Shown here one piece after another: positions 32,617-43,099 of a DNA stretch of 64,000 nt; the first letter of the stretch is position 1, and the number at the start of each line of letters is the position of its first letter. The DNA lies in assembly GCA_958510825.1 (NCBI GenBank), contig OY294048.1:14091589-14155588 (forward strand), in the 5' to 3' direction. A program made the translations under genes and the position numbers. The notes beneath the pieces are model-generated. The model searched no databases, was not told the origin of the DNA, and saw only the letters and a list, made by a program, of their open reading frames with translations. The DNA comes from Brachypterus glaber. Its lineage: Eukaryota > Arthropoda > Insecta > Coleoptera > Kateretidae.

Positions 32617-35519
32617 ATAGAATAGAATAGAATAGAATAGGTTTTATTGTCCATTAAGATTACAAAAAATATCGGACACGTCAGTTACATTATTAATAAA
32701 TACTTTTTATATATAAATATAAATGATAATACGAGTAACATACATATAATATATTATATTATAATAGAATAAATTTTTATTTTTTTTTTGGCAAGATTTT
32801 TACAGTAAAAAAACAGAGTAATAACGTTAAACAATTAAAAATATTTAAAGTCAAATAAAATTAAAATTACACATGTATTAAAAAAAATGGTATAAAAAAA
32901 ACACAGTGAGACACAGCGAAAAAAATACCGAAAAATATACATATGTAGGGTTGTTCATAAACATAAGTTTATGCTGATGACGTTTCAAAAAAATCTTTTA
33001 TGCTATAAAAACAATGAATTACTAAAAACTGCTTAAGTTGTTTTTTAAAAGAATTTAAATTTTTATTATTTTTTAAATGAATTGGTAAATGATTAAATAT
33101 TTTCAGTCCTAAATAGTTGGGTAATTTTTTCCCAATTTCTAGCCTATGAAATTCTAGATGAAAATCTTCACATCTACGAGTACTGTAAGAGTGAAAATTT
33201 ACATTTTTAAGAGAATTTTTATTGTTTTTAAAAGCATAGAGTGCTAAATCAAAAATTACTTGACAGGGTAGTGGGAGTATATTGTATTTTTTGAACAGAG
33301 GTTTACACGACTCGATATTTGAAATTCCTTCAATACTTCTTACAATTCTTTTTTGTGACACAAATACTTTTTCAGAATGTGGTGAAGGACCCCAAAAAAT
33401 AAGACCATATGATATTCTTGAGTGTATATTAGCGTGGTAAAAAGACAATAATTGAGTTACATCTAGTACTTCTTTAAGATTTCTAATTAAATAAGTGTAA
33501 CTGTTTATTTTTGAGATGACGTCATTACAGTGAGCCTCCCAGCTTAATGTTTCGTCCAAAGTAATGCCTAAGAATTTAATAGTACTGCTTCTTTGAAGAT
33601 CGTTTACTTTAATATTTAAGTCCTTCCTTGTTTGATGTGTATGAAATATGACATAATTTGTTTTGCTAAGGTTTAGATATAACTTAATATTATTAAAAAA
33701 GGAATGGACATCTTTTAGAGCGGTTATTAGGAGGGCTTCCAATATACTAATATCCCTGTGTGCTACTAAAACAGAGCAATCATCGGCGTACAAGGTGATT
33801 AGATATTGAAAAAGATTTTTGGGCATTTCGTTGATAAAAAGTAAAAATAGTATCGGCCCCAAGATTGAACCTTGGGGCACGCCTATATTGATTCTTTTGG
33901 AGTCAGATTTAATCTTTGAGTTAAAGTTTTCATTATTTGTATAATTTATTTGTACATACTGCGAGCGATTTTCCAGATAAGAGCGAAACCAGTCGTGTTC
34001 TTTATTGCGAATCCCATATTTGTAGAGAATGTCCAGAAGGGCCCTAGGATCCACGCAGTCAAAGGCCCTACTTAAGTCGCAAAAAAGACCAGCTGGTATC
34101 GTCCCATCTTCTATAGCAGCTACGATTCTAGATAAAAAATCATTTATAGCTGTAGTGGTGTTTTTCATTGATCTGAAACCGTGTTGATCTTTATTAAGAA
34201 TTTTATTCGTCTGTAGGAAATCAGTTAGAAACTTTAACATGCTGTATTCAAAAATTTTTGATATGCAAGAACTTAAGGCGATTGGCCTATAATTTTCAGG
34301 CGATAATTTATCCTGTTTTTTATAGACTGGGATAATTTTTGAATTTTTTAATATTTCCGGAAATGTTCCTGTTTTGAAGGAAAGGTTAATTAGATAAGTA
34401 AGGGGAGAAACAATGTACTTCGAAATGCTTTTGAGGACCTTTGTAGGTATCTCATCCGGCCCACTAGAGTTTTTATTTTTTAATTTTGTTTTAATAATAT
34501 TTAAAATTTCCGTTTCTGTGAAATTCTTTGTTTTCATCGTATTTGAGTTTTGGCTAACTTTAGGTGTATTATTGCAATTATTATTAGGAATGTTGTTAAC
34601 TACTTTTAAGGGAGCTTCAACAAAGAAGGTGTTAAATTCGTTCGCTACTAGATTAGGATCCTCAATAATGACGTCACCAGATTTAATTTTAATATTAGGA
34701 GTAGATTTTCGTTTATTAGAGAGTTCTGATATTACTGACCATGCAGTTTTACAAGCATTGTCCGATGATTTAATTTTATTTTGATAATAGTCTTTTTTAC
34801 TATTTTTAACAAATTGTGTGTGTTTGGTTTTGGCTTTTTGATAAACATTTTTCAATTCTGGAAATTTTCTTTGTAATTTAAATAAATCTTTGAGTTTATT
34901 GCTGGAAGATTTTATTTCATTATTCACCCAATTTTTTCTAACATTTTTAAATATTTTTTTCCTGATTGGAAAGTTGCTATTAAAATGCAACAATAACTTA
35001 TTATGAAATTTATTATATTTTTCATTGAAATTTCCGTCTTCATAAACCTCTGTCCAATCCTCTAACTCGAGTATTGAAATAAAATTTTGCAAGTTATTTT
35101 TCGAGAAATTTCTACTGTAACATGAAGTTTTAATTAATTTATTACTAAGACTGGTGTTAAATAATATTGTTTCATGATCTGAAAATGTATTATGTTCGGC
35201 CCAAGCATTAGGGCATTTTTGAATATTAGTATAGATATGGTCTATAGAGCTCTCACTTTCCTGTGTGATTCTTGTTGGGGTGATAACTTTATTTACCATA
35301 TTGTACGTTAAAAGCATATTTTTAAATGAATTATAGTTATTGTCATTTGATTTAAAAGAATTTTTATTAACGTCACCGCAAAGTATGATAGGGCGTTGTG
35401 GTTTATATAATTTTCCCACCACTTTGGATATATTTGTTAAAAAAGAATTAAAATCTCCATCAGGAGAACGATAACACACTATAACAATCACATTTTTATT
35501 TTTTCCGACTTTCCAGCAC
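32617..35519 (-). mobile_element. 5'-truncated Jockey-like LINE, open reverse transcriptase
   Basis: A 2.9-kb non-LTR retrotransposon on the minus strand. Its 3' end is a (TTCTA)n tail, seen on + as (TAGAA)n at 32617-32640. Its 5' end joins the host transposon inside the endonuclease coding region. The uninterrupted relative at 15.57 kb shows the site as ACCAA|CCCCCC, so both junctions are defined. The undamaged reading frame suggests a young insertion. Confidence 0.9.
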
Positions 35520-35521
35520 AC
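32969..35521 (-). CDS. Non-LTR retrotransposon endonuclease/reverse transcriptase (5' truncated)
   Basis: The frame is open for 850 codons with no stop. Numbering from the first open codon: C-terminal part of an APE-type endonuclease with IILCGDVN (45-52), SSIDHIYTN (91-99) and SDHETI (114-119); then reverse transcriptase blocks SSGPDEIP (352-359), NYRPIALSS (410-418), QHGFR (446-450), FCDLSRAFDCVD (480-491), GVPQGSILGPILFLLFIN (547-564) and the catalytic YADD (578-581). A C-terminal tail follows with LKIFNHLP near the end. The N-terminal endonuclease residues are absent and the frame opens at GTG, not ATG, so it cannot be translated as a complete ORF2. Clade: Jockey/CR1 superclade from motif style; the exact clade is undecided. 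Confidence 0.92.
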   Translation of the reverse strand: MCWKVGKNKNVIVIVCYRSPDGDFNSFLTNISKVVGKLYKPQRPIILCGDVNKNSFKSNDNNYNSFKNMLLTYNMVNKVITPTRITQESESSIDHIYTNIQKCPNAWAEHNTFSDHETILFNTSLSNKLIKTSCYSRNFSKNNLQNFISILELEDWTEVYEDGNFNEKYNKFHNKLLLHFNSNFPIRKKIFKNVRKNWVNNEIKSSSNKLKDLFKLQRKFPELKNVYQKAKTKHTQFVKNSKKDYYQNKIKSSDNACKTAWSVISELSNKRKSTPNIKIKSGDVIIEDPNLVANEFNTFFVEAPLKVVNNIPNNNCNNTPKVSQNSNTMKTKNFTETEILNIIKTKLKNKNSSGPDEIPTKVLKSISKYIVSPLTYLINLSFKTGTFPEILKNSKIIPVYKKQDKLSPENYRPIALSSCISKIFEYSMLKFLTDFLQTNKILNKDQHGFRSMKNTTTAINDFLSRIVAAIEDGTIPAGLFCDLSRAFDCVDPRALLDILYKYGIRNKEHDWFRSYLENRSQYVQINYTNNENFNSKIKSDSKRINIGVPQGSILGPILFLLFINEMPKNLFQYLITLYADDCSVLVAHRDISILEALLITALKDVHSFFNNIKLYLNLSKTNYVIFHTHQTRKDLNIKVNDLQRSSTIKFLGITLDETLSWEAHCNDVISKINSYTYLIRNLKEVLDVTQLLSFYHANIHSRISYGLIFWGPSPHSEKVFVSQKRIVRSIEGISNIESCKPLFKKYNILPLPCQVIFDLALYAFKNNKNSLKNVNFHSYSTRRCEDFHLEFHRLEIGKKLPNYLGLKIFNHLPIHLKNNKNLNSFKKQLKQFLVIHCFYSIKDFFETSSA

Positions 35522-36180
35522 CCCCCACCCCCTGTGTAACGCGTAACAATATAAAAATTTTGTTTCGCAATAAATTTAACTGTATTCTCACTATTTGTTT
35601 TTCTCGACAAAACAAACATGAACCTAAAATATAGTATTATAACATAACCTTAAAAAAAATTTACATAAAAAAATCACTCACACTTTAAAAAAATATTCAT
35701 AATCAATATCACACAGGGAAAAAATATTAGGTACCTCTTTTTACACTGAGTGTCACATGTAACACGTATATTGTTTATGCACAGGTACACAAAATAGTAC
35801 ACACATTGGTGTTCTGTGAGTACGCATTCCGCGCGAAAATGTATCATCGCCGATGATTCATCGGCAAGATCACGCAAGAACAGGGCCGTAAGATTTTTTT
35901 TTAATATCAATGTCAACAGTTTTTTTACTCATTACAATATTATTTTAATATGCATAGTTTCGTCAATTTTTGTGTGAAAAAGGGAATTATGGGCCACTAA
36001 ATCATAATTTATGTTGAAATAAAAATACCAAGCCAAGCTTAGGAAATAAACTTTAAATTTATTAAATTTCGTTACGTAACGTTTACCTAGACCCCCCCTC
36101 CCCCCTGTCACAAACTGTAAGAATTTCTCTGACCCCTTTCCCCCCCCCCTAGGCGCGTTACGTAATATATGGACAGCCCC

Positions 36181-36790
36181 TTTAAGCTAAAAAATTACTT
36201 AAAATCTTGCTTCTTGTAAAACAAGTTACAACAGTTGTTTGAGCTGAAATTTGGCACAGATTTAAATTTTTGTATTTTGCACGATATGGTATATCAGATG
36301 GTATACCCGATTTAAAAAAATGGTGCATTTAAAAAATATATAATTTTTTATTTTTTTCTAATTTTCAAATGAAGTGTGGCGCACCCTAATTTTATTTTTT
36401 TGAGCTGAAACTTGGTTTCTTTTAAAATTGATTACCAAGTAAACAAATATTTACATTTGTAGTAGGTTTCTTGCATTTCTCGTTTATAAATGTAAGTAAA
36501 TGTATTTAATATTTCTCGTTGCGCGCAAATGAAATTTCGAAGAAAACGAATATTTGATACATAAATATTATTTAGACCGGCACATTTAAAATTAAATTTA
36601 GATGCAATTTTAAGAAATTTAAAATATTTCATGATATATCAAGTTTCACGTTAGTCCTGAATACAATTTCAGTTTCAAAGAATGGTCAAAGCAAACCACC
36701 AGTCTTAAATAAGACAACTTAAACTATCTTTTAGCATATATTTGATACTTTCAGCTCTTGAAATGTGGGCAGGGGGGCATAGAGGGACAT
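36181..36790. other. AT-rich intron sequence, nothing recognised
   Basis: No gene or shared repeat identified. Confidence 0.4.
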
Positions 36791-36794
36791 TTTT

Positions 36795-37195
36795 TTAAAT
36801 GGAAAGGGGGGTCGTGTGATACATTATTTTAGAGCTTATAAAATTCTCCATTTAACTATATATTTTTTAATTTTTAGTCCAAACACTTTTTTTGCGTTTA
36901 AAATGGGGTTGAAAATGGGTATTTTTGTAAAAATTTCTCTAAAAAATCACACAATTTTTTAAAAATTACCAATGCCATGATGAAAAAATGTAAAATATAG
37001 TTTTAAACTAATTTTAATTGACATAAATAAAAATTTACAAAAGAAAACTTAAAAAATTGCATTTTTTTAGTACAAAAAATTAAAAAATCAAAACCTTAAA
37101 AAAATTGTTAAAAAAAATAAAAAAATATACAGTCCAATAGAGAATTCTATTTGCTTTAAAATGATGATCACACGACCCCCCTTTTCATTTGGACT
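36795..37195. mobile_element. TIR element, AAATGGAAAGGGGGGTCGTG ends
   Basis: AAATGGAAAGGGGGGTCGTG at about 36797 and CACGACCCCCCTTTTCATTT at about 37171 are inverted, with continuing similarity (TATTTTAGAGC / GCTTTAAAAT; AATTCTCCATTT / ATAGAGAATT). The interior is A/T homopolymer rich and non-coding. Confidence 0.8.
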
Positions 37196-37551
37196 TTGTT
37201 GTTGAATAGCCTGGACCCCTGGACCTATAGCAACTGGTTGTTTGCTTTTACCATTGGAAAATAGTGTATAGGTGTATAGTAAAATATTTTGTTATTACTG
37301 CTTTCTTTTGTGTCTATGTTTGTTTAATTATAATTTTTATGTGAACACAAAGTGTGGTATGGAAATGTAGTGGGTTATTTGTATTATTTATTATTATGGG
37401 AATTACGCAAAATGGCAAAACTACATACAATATTAACATAAATATAATATGTATATACAAAGTAATTAATATTATTTCTATTTGCAACATATGTGTACAC
37501 CACCATCAAATCATACACACATAGAAATTATTACTAAAAACAAGTCGTAAT

Positions 37552-37820
37552 ACACAAAAAAAAAACGGATTCCTTGAACCAAGGACACGTGTCTTTGTAT
37601 ATGTTCAAAGCCATATTCTCTTGTTTCAAGGCTGGCATTTTCTTGAACCAAAGTCAATGTCCTTGAATGAAGAGCACGGGTTCTGGAATAAAAATCCGCG
37701 CTCTTTATTCAAGGACATTGACTTTGGTTCAAGAAAATGCCATCCTTGAAACAAGAGAATATGGCTTTGAACATATCCAAAGACACGTGTCCTTGGTTCA
37801 AGGAATCCGTTGTTTCTATG
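37552..37820. mobile_element. Foldback MITE, CTTGAACCAAGGACACGTG family, full copy
   Basis: The best preserved copy, about 265 bp. Inverted ends ACGGATTCCTTGAACCAAGG / CCTTGGTTCAAGGAATCCGT; arms continue through ACACGTGTCTTTG, AAGCCATATTCTCTTG, TTCTTGAACCAAAGTCAATG to a short loop near 37690. The stem is nearly perfect over about 120 bp. Other copies: 3560-3726 and 46361-46565. Confidence 0.9.
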
Positions 37821-38029
37821 TATTCATATGAAGTAATAGTTATTTGCGCTCCTAGTAGAGGAAAGTAAATTTTTCTGTGAGTAAAATTAAAAATAGTAGT
37901 CTTGTATCTACATATCCTCCTGCGCGCATGCGGTAAGTGTCGGACGTTACGGTTTTGTTTGTATTGATTACATATATCAATAAGTGCGCTCGATATAGTA
38001 CTTTTCATTACTGTCGACTTTTTGATTAA

Positions 38030-38420
38030 GGGAACGTTCAAGTATTACGCAAGGCAAAATTTAGCCATTTTTAACCCTCACCCCCCATGTAACACGGCGT
38101 AAGATTTTCAAGACCCCTAGCCCTCTCCCATTTGTTACGTAACATTTTTTTTACAAAAAGTAAAAAATCGAAAGAAAATTTTGCTTTAAGGTTTAAACCG
38201 GTTTTTAACTGGTTATTGCTTCAGTGTTTTAACCAAAAACCAGGTAATTTCCGCAACCGGTTTACCGAAAACCGGTTATTGCCTATGGTTTTCCATCTCT
38301 ATTTTATTTTGTTTAGATGATTTAGTGAACTCTGTGTGCTATAAAATTTGCAACGAATCCGTATCTTATCATTGTTAAAAACGTGATCCAATAAACATTT
38401 TATAAGATTATAATTTTTTA
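38030..38420. mobile_element. GGGAACGTT element, long form, copy 1
   Basis: Starts TTAAGGGAACGTTCAAGTATT, then C-rich text, GTTACGTAAC, and a run of AACCGG-containing phrases (ACCGGTTTTTAACTGGTTATT, CAACCGGTTTACCGAAAACC). It ends near CCAATAAACATTTTATAAG. An inverted relative at 54080-54521 matches along the whole length. The distal terminus is not identified. Confidence 0.82.
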
Positions 38421-39388
38421 AGTATATATATTTGCAATTTATTTACCGGCTATCGATACCAAAATTCGAAAAGAAATTGTAAAATGTTATCGAATTTCAT
38501 CCCGTAATTTTAAAATATTGTAATTTTAAAACTCGACTTTAGGATATTACGTTGTCATCGTAAATTTAAAGGCTATGAAAGATTCAGTTAAATTTCTTAT
38601 AAAACAGTAAAAATTTAAATTATATGAATTTTATAATTTAATCTTAATGTTACTCTCTAGTTAAGTACTTAAAGCAAATGCTTTACATGGTTGAAGTTAC
38701 ATACTTACAATATACGTAAGTATGTAATATAGACCAATTAAAACTTGAATTTACTAGGTTCTAATACTGAAAATAATGAAAAATAGTACTATTACAATTT
38801 TTTTGGAAACAAGTACTAATTTAACTTCAAACACATTATTTTTTTTTAATTTATTAAATAGCAAGTAAGATTTTTATACTTGCAAAAAGTGTCCAATACT
38901 TTTCTGTGTGTATACCTACACGTTTATAAATTTGACGATACATTATTTGCACATAATAACATAATAACATTTACTTGTATTAATTTCGGTAGCACCTGCT
39001 TGCCAAAGTAATTTAATTTAAAATTATATATCAAGCATTTTTAAGATAACTTTGCAGTTTTAGTTGATTATTGGTATAACTTCAGTTTACCTAAAAGTTA
39101 TAAACACTATTAAAAAGCTCCAATGTACTGCAGAAGCTACTCCACAAGTTATGGACCACAACTACCCCCATTTTTATATAAAAATTAAATATATTAAATA
39201 TTTACGAAAAATTTATTAATAAAAGCTTATGATGACTCCATACAATACAATAAAATTTTAAAGAGTACAGTCATATTTGACGTAATTGTAACCTTATTTT
39301 TAATGAAACATTTAGTCTCGAAATCAATGGAGGTCTCTACAACTAGAATTATGAAACAAAAGACGTCTACCCTATCTCTATCTCATTT
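38421..39388. other. AT-rich intron sequence, nothing recognised
   Basis: Contains CTACACGTTTATAAATTTG-like and ATCGATACC text but no recognisable gene. Confidence 0.4.
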
Positions 39389-39480
39389 GTGCTACACTTT
39401 CCAGCCAACCAAATAAATACTGTATTTGTTTTTCATACAACAAATACAGTATTTATTTGGATGGCCGGAAAGTGTAGCAC
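39389..39480. repeat. 92-bp hairpin, pair member 1
   Basis: GTGCTACACTTTCC and GGAAAGTGTAGCAC are exact inverted ends. The stem continues through GCCAACCAAATAAATACTG / CAGTATTTATTTGGATGGC to ACAAATACAGT and a short loop at TTTTCATACAA. A related hairpin lies 100 bp downstream. Structure and size fit a tiny foldback element; a miRNA precursor is possible but not shown. Confidence 0.85.
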
Positions 39481-39580
39481 TGAGCGGCACGAACGAACAT
39501 AGCTAATGTGAAACTGTAGAATAAGATAATTCTACTAAAATTTAGATGGCGCCAGTAATTTCTTATATAAAAATAATATA

Positions 39581-39670
39581 GTTACACTTTTCGCCCGGCC
39601 AAGTAAATATTGTATTTGTTCAACAAAGAACAAATACAGAATTTGTTTGGTTGGGTGGAAGTGGGAGTGT
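39581..39670. repeat. 90-bp hairpin, pair member 2
   Basis: ACACTTTTCGCCCGGCCAAG and CTTGG-like inverted text (TTGGTTGGGTGGAAGTG) enclose AATATTGTATTTGTTC / GAACAAATACAGAATTT. It has the same layout and central ACAAATAC motif as 39389-39480 with more substitutions. Confidence 0.75.
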
Positions 39671-39753
39671 ATGTATGTCTTCTATCCTTTTTGGGTAGAA
39701 CTTTTGTCCCTGTCTAATCTAACGGGAGAAATCGCCATTAAATTATCATATAT

Positions 39754-39927
39754 AATTACACAAGAAGCTGATAATTATGCAGGAAAAATTCGCTGTTTTC
39801 ATGAAAATTTGCTGTCTGGAAATAATTACGTCCGGGGCGATACCCCTGGAGTAATTATTTCCTTTGACAGCAAATTTGAATGAAAACTGTGAATTTTTTC
39901 TGATAATTCGAAGAGTCATGTGTAATT
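39754..39927. mobile_element. 174-bp foldback MITE, AATTACACA ends
   Basis: AATTACACAAGAAGCTGATAATTATGCAG matches the inverted right end TGATAATTCGAAGAGTCATGTGTAATT. Inner arms TTTGCTGTC.GGAAATAATTAC / GTAATTATTTCCTTTGACAGCAAA fold at CGGGGCGATACCCCTGG. Confidence 0.85.
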
Positions 39928-41030
39928 TGGAAGATAATTTATAATATGCCAAACTTTTATATTTTTTTCATCGCAAAATCATATAAATTGTTTTATGTAT
40001 TACTTATCCTAATATGTTTACGGGCATATTCTTTAATTTGATTTATTTAATTATATTCTCAATTGCTAAACTAAAACCTTTCTTGTCCATTTTTAAATTG
40101 TAAATTATGGTTCTGTCAATAGTTAAGTCATTTACTGCAGTACTGACCAGCGCGGTACTGCGCCCATCATGTTCATAAAAGTCAACCTACAAAAACTCAT
40201 TACATTTTATAAATACAATATTTTGTGAAATTTTTTGTTAAATAATAAACAATAATTATAAATAGTAATATATTCATATTTAATTATTAATTAGTTTTAG
40301 ATATGAAATCTTGTTGTAAAAGAGAAATGCTGAAAAGGAAATACTACAGCGATTCTAAGTAGAATTTTCAACAGTAGAAAATTCCCGATTTAACTGTAAT
40401 ATGATTGGACAGTTAATTTCTGTCCACGTAGTCAGAAATATTGTTAAATGATTGGTTGATAAAAACGTTAAAAAATAATCATTATCATCAAAAAGGAAAG
40501 AAGAAGAGGAGGAATAGGAAGTCATTTGAATTTTAACAAATTGCGTTTTTGTTAATCCTACTTTAACCTTTTTTAGGTAAACCATACCATGATAAAATAT
40601 TTACTTTTAAAGTATAGTAAACAGAAACAATATTAAATATTTTATCGTAACAAATTGCATATAATAAACCTACTTTTAAACGAAAGAATGTTAATTTATC
40701 TAATGTAAATTTGACGTTTATTCGCGTCAGCTTGAAACATAACCTACAATTAAAAATATCATGGCCTACCCTAATTTACAACGCGATGTAATTAATAAAA
40801 ACAAATTGAAAATGCGAGAATTATGTTGCAGTATAATGTTGTAATATATAAAATTTATATTTTATTTTTGTATGTAAATGCCGTTATGAGCTTTTTAAGC
40901 TTAAAAGTATCTACATGATCATTAAAAAAATATATTTGAATTTATTACGTGCATTTAACCTTCTTCGCGGCTAGTTATTAGTTGCTGGTTTTTAGCTTCT
41001 AATTACTAGTTACTAGCTACTAGATACTAC
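39928..41030. other. AT-rich intron sequence, nothing recognised
   Basis: No gene. A run of TAGTTATTAG / TTACTAGTTACTAGC simple repeats is at about 40975-41025. Confidence 0.4.
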
Positions 41031-41190
41031 ACTGAGATAAATTTTTACATCCACGTGCATGGGTAATTTACTTTCAGCTGCTGCTGATGTGAATTTACAC
41101 TCGAAGCGTTAATATAAATGCGGTGTGTATTATATTTTTACATCCAGTGTGTAAAGTTTACACCAACGCGTAAATATACTTTTTACCTAA

Positions 41191-41326
41191 GGGAACGTAA
41201 CGTTCCTAGGGGGGTGGGGGTAATTTTGGAGTGTTACGGCCATGTTAATGGTATAGGAAAATAGCGTTACAGGGGGGGGGGGTCCTAAATGATCAAATTT
41301 GCGTTACGTAATACTTGAACGTTCCC
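41191..41326. mobile_element. GGGAACGTT MITE with TAA duplication
   Basis: A 136-bp copy in the opposite orientation to that at 22232: CCATGTTAATGGTATAGGAA, a G9 run, then GTTACGTAATACTTGAACGTTCCC. TAA is duplicated at 41188-41190 and 41327-41329. The left terminal repeat is internally shortened (GGGAACGTAACGTTCC). It is inserted in an older repeat whose ACACTGAGATAAATTTTTAC start is at about 41029. Confidence 0.9.
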
Positions 41327-41329
41327 TAA

Positions 41330-42195
41330 GGGAAAAATTAACTTGGCAGTTCAAAGAAGGCCTCGGTGATGGGAACTTTAAAGGACGAGGCGGGTTTAGA
41401 AGAGATTTTTTATTTTTTATTTTTATTATTGTTATTATTTTTTGCTTTTATTTGTTTATATTAATATTTTAATTTTTGTTTATATACATTTTCTATATAA
41501 TAATTATGTATTAAGATATTTAAGTATTAAAATTAACACAAGCCATAAATAATAAGTATAAATATCTACATGCCATATTTTCTTTAAAACTCGATACAAG
41601 AAATGTTATTATTCAAACCAAGCACTAATATGTACTTAACATATTTAACAAACTTTTGAGTACTTGATCTGAATATTGCATACTTGTTTCTAGTAACCAT
41701 TTCTGTGTGTGTATGTAGGTAAATTTATTTAACTTCGTTGCATGCCCAAGACAGTTTGAATATTCTAATTTATGTTTACTTTAAAATATTGTTAATTTCA
41801 ATCTCAAATAGTTTTACTTTAATTTTAACATATTGAGAATTTTATGGGCTAAGTTTTGCTTCACAACACGCATGTGGAAATAAGAGTACACTCAGAAAAA
41901 TTATTACTAAAAACAAGTACCTACGTAATATTCAGGTCAGTGGGCTCAAAAGTATATTCGCAAGCATGTTAAGAACTTAAATCAAATGTTTTGCTTGATT
42001 AATGTTGAATATATCTTACTTAGACCAAAAACTTAAAACTTAAATCGAGTAGAAGTGTTTGGTTTGAATAATTAAATGACTTGTATTGAGTTTTAAAGAA
42101 CTTAAATAAAAGAGAGCAAGTAGATATTTATAAGTGTTCAAACTACTAAACATAATGAAAAATAGTACTGATACTAAATTCTTGGAAATAATTAT
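41330..42195. other. AT-rich intron sequence, nothing recognised
   Basis: No gene or shared repeat identified. Confidence 0.4.
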
Positions 42196-42335
42196 GGGAA
42201 GATTGGTGTAGTGGTCTACCGCGTCTGTACATGACAAGTCTACTAGCCAACTAGCGTGAATTCGATTCTCACTGGCGCCGATTTGACTTTTTCAGTTAAT
42301 TAATAAGTGAAGCGGACACTCCCTATAAAAACTGG
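42196..42335 (+). mobile_element. 3'-truncated tRNA-derived SINE, head type B
   Basis: GGGAAGATTGGTGTAGTGGT with A box TGGTGTAGTGG; the B box is ATTCGATTC, differing from consensus at its first base. The body has an internal deletion after TTAATTAATAA and stops at CCCTATAAAAACTGG, followed at once by TTTGGACTTTTT (42336-42347). Confidence 0.85.
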
Positions 42336-42888
42336 TTTGGACTTTTTGGTTTGGAAAGAAATTATTGAATTTTAAGTTAATCGACTGTGTTGTTATCTTG
42401 ATTCAATGCGTTTCTGCTAGGCAGAAAACAGAAAAGAATATGTACAATAAAAAAGCTTTGTATTTGTTGCTATTAAATAAATATTTTTGCACGAGTGGTA
42501 TCTGTAAGGAGTATCTTAAACCTACATTTATTATTATTATTATGATTATTATTTCGGTGTTAGGTTTCTTTAGCTGATTTGTATAAAAAAAAATATTCGA
42601 CATAGTTTAGAATAGTGTATATAAAAATATAACCATTATAAATTTGTTACACAGTATATACCGTAATAGAACATTTAAAACATCCACATTATTATTCGTG
42701 ACACTCTTGCTTTACAAAATAAACCGAGTTACAAAATAAATACCCATTAAAACTGTTTAATACGGACATAAACGTAAATTTTTCGCGCAATTTTCTGTTT
42801 TAAAACTGACACTACGTGTCATCTGTAAAAGCAGAGGCGTGTCTTTTAAGACAATTTAATTCTATATCGTATTGGAAAATGAAGATAA

Positions 42889-43025
42889 TTAACACGTTCG
42901 CGCCGACGTGCGCCACCGGTGGTACACGGACGTTTTGTCTGAGGGCCGACATGGGCCGCATAATCCATACGGCTATAGTTGAGTTTTACCGAAAACACCG
43001 TCGCACTATGTCGCAAACGGACCAA
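42889..43025. mobile_element. CpG-rich short element, piggyBac-like MITE candidate
   Basis: A 135-bp block of high GC and CpG in AT-rich DNA: TTAACACGTTCGCGCCGACG at the left, GTCGCAAACGGACC at the right (imperfect inverted ends), with CACCGGTGG and GGGCCGACATGGGCC palindromes inside. TTAA directly precedes the left end, as for piggyBac targets, but TTAA is not seen at the right. The open frames on both strands here follow from the low stop-codon content. Confidence 0.45.
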
Positions 43026-43099
43026 AAAAGTGTCCAAAACTATTTTATCCTTGTAATTGATAAAAAATATTTTATTTTTAAATAAAAACACAAATTAGT

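Larger units (their letters stand above)
32533..36180. mobile_element. DNA transposon with 26-bp TIRs, interrupted by a LINE
   Basis: The left end GGGGCTGTCCATATATTACG and right end CGTAATATATGGACAGCCCC are perfect inverted termini, extended to GTAACGC / GCGTTAC, with TTT on both outer flanks. Without the LINE the element is about 745 bp and has no transposase. G/C-rich blocks (CCCCTCCCCCCTGTG and similar) lie near both ends. A partial relative in the other orientation is at 15210-15650. The 3-bp flank and end structure point to PIF/Harbinger-like mobility, as an inference. Confidence 0.88.
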
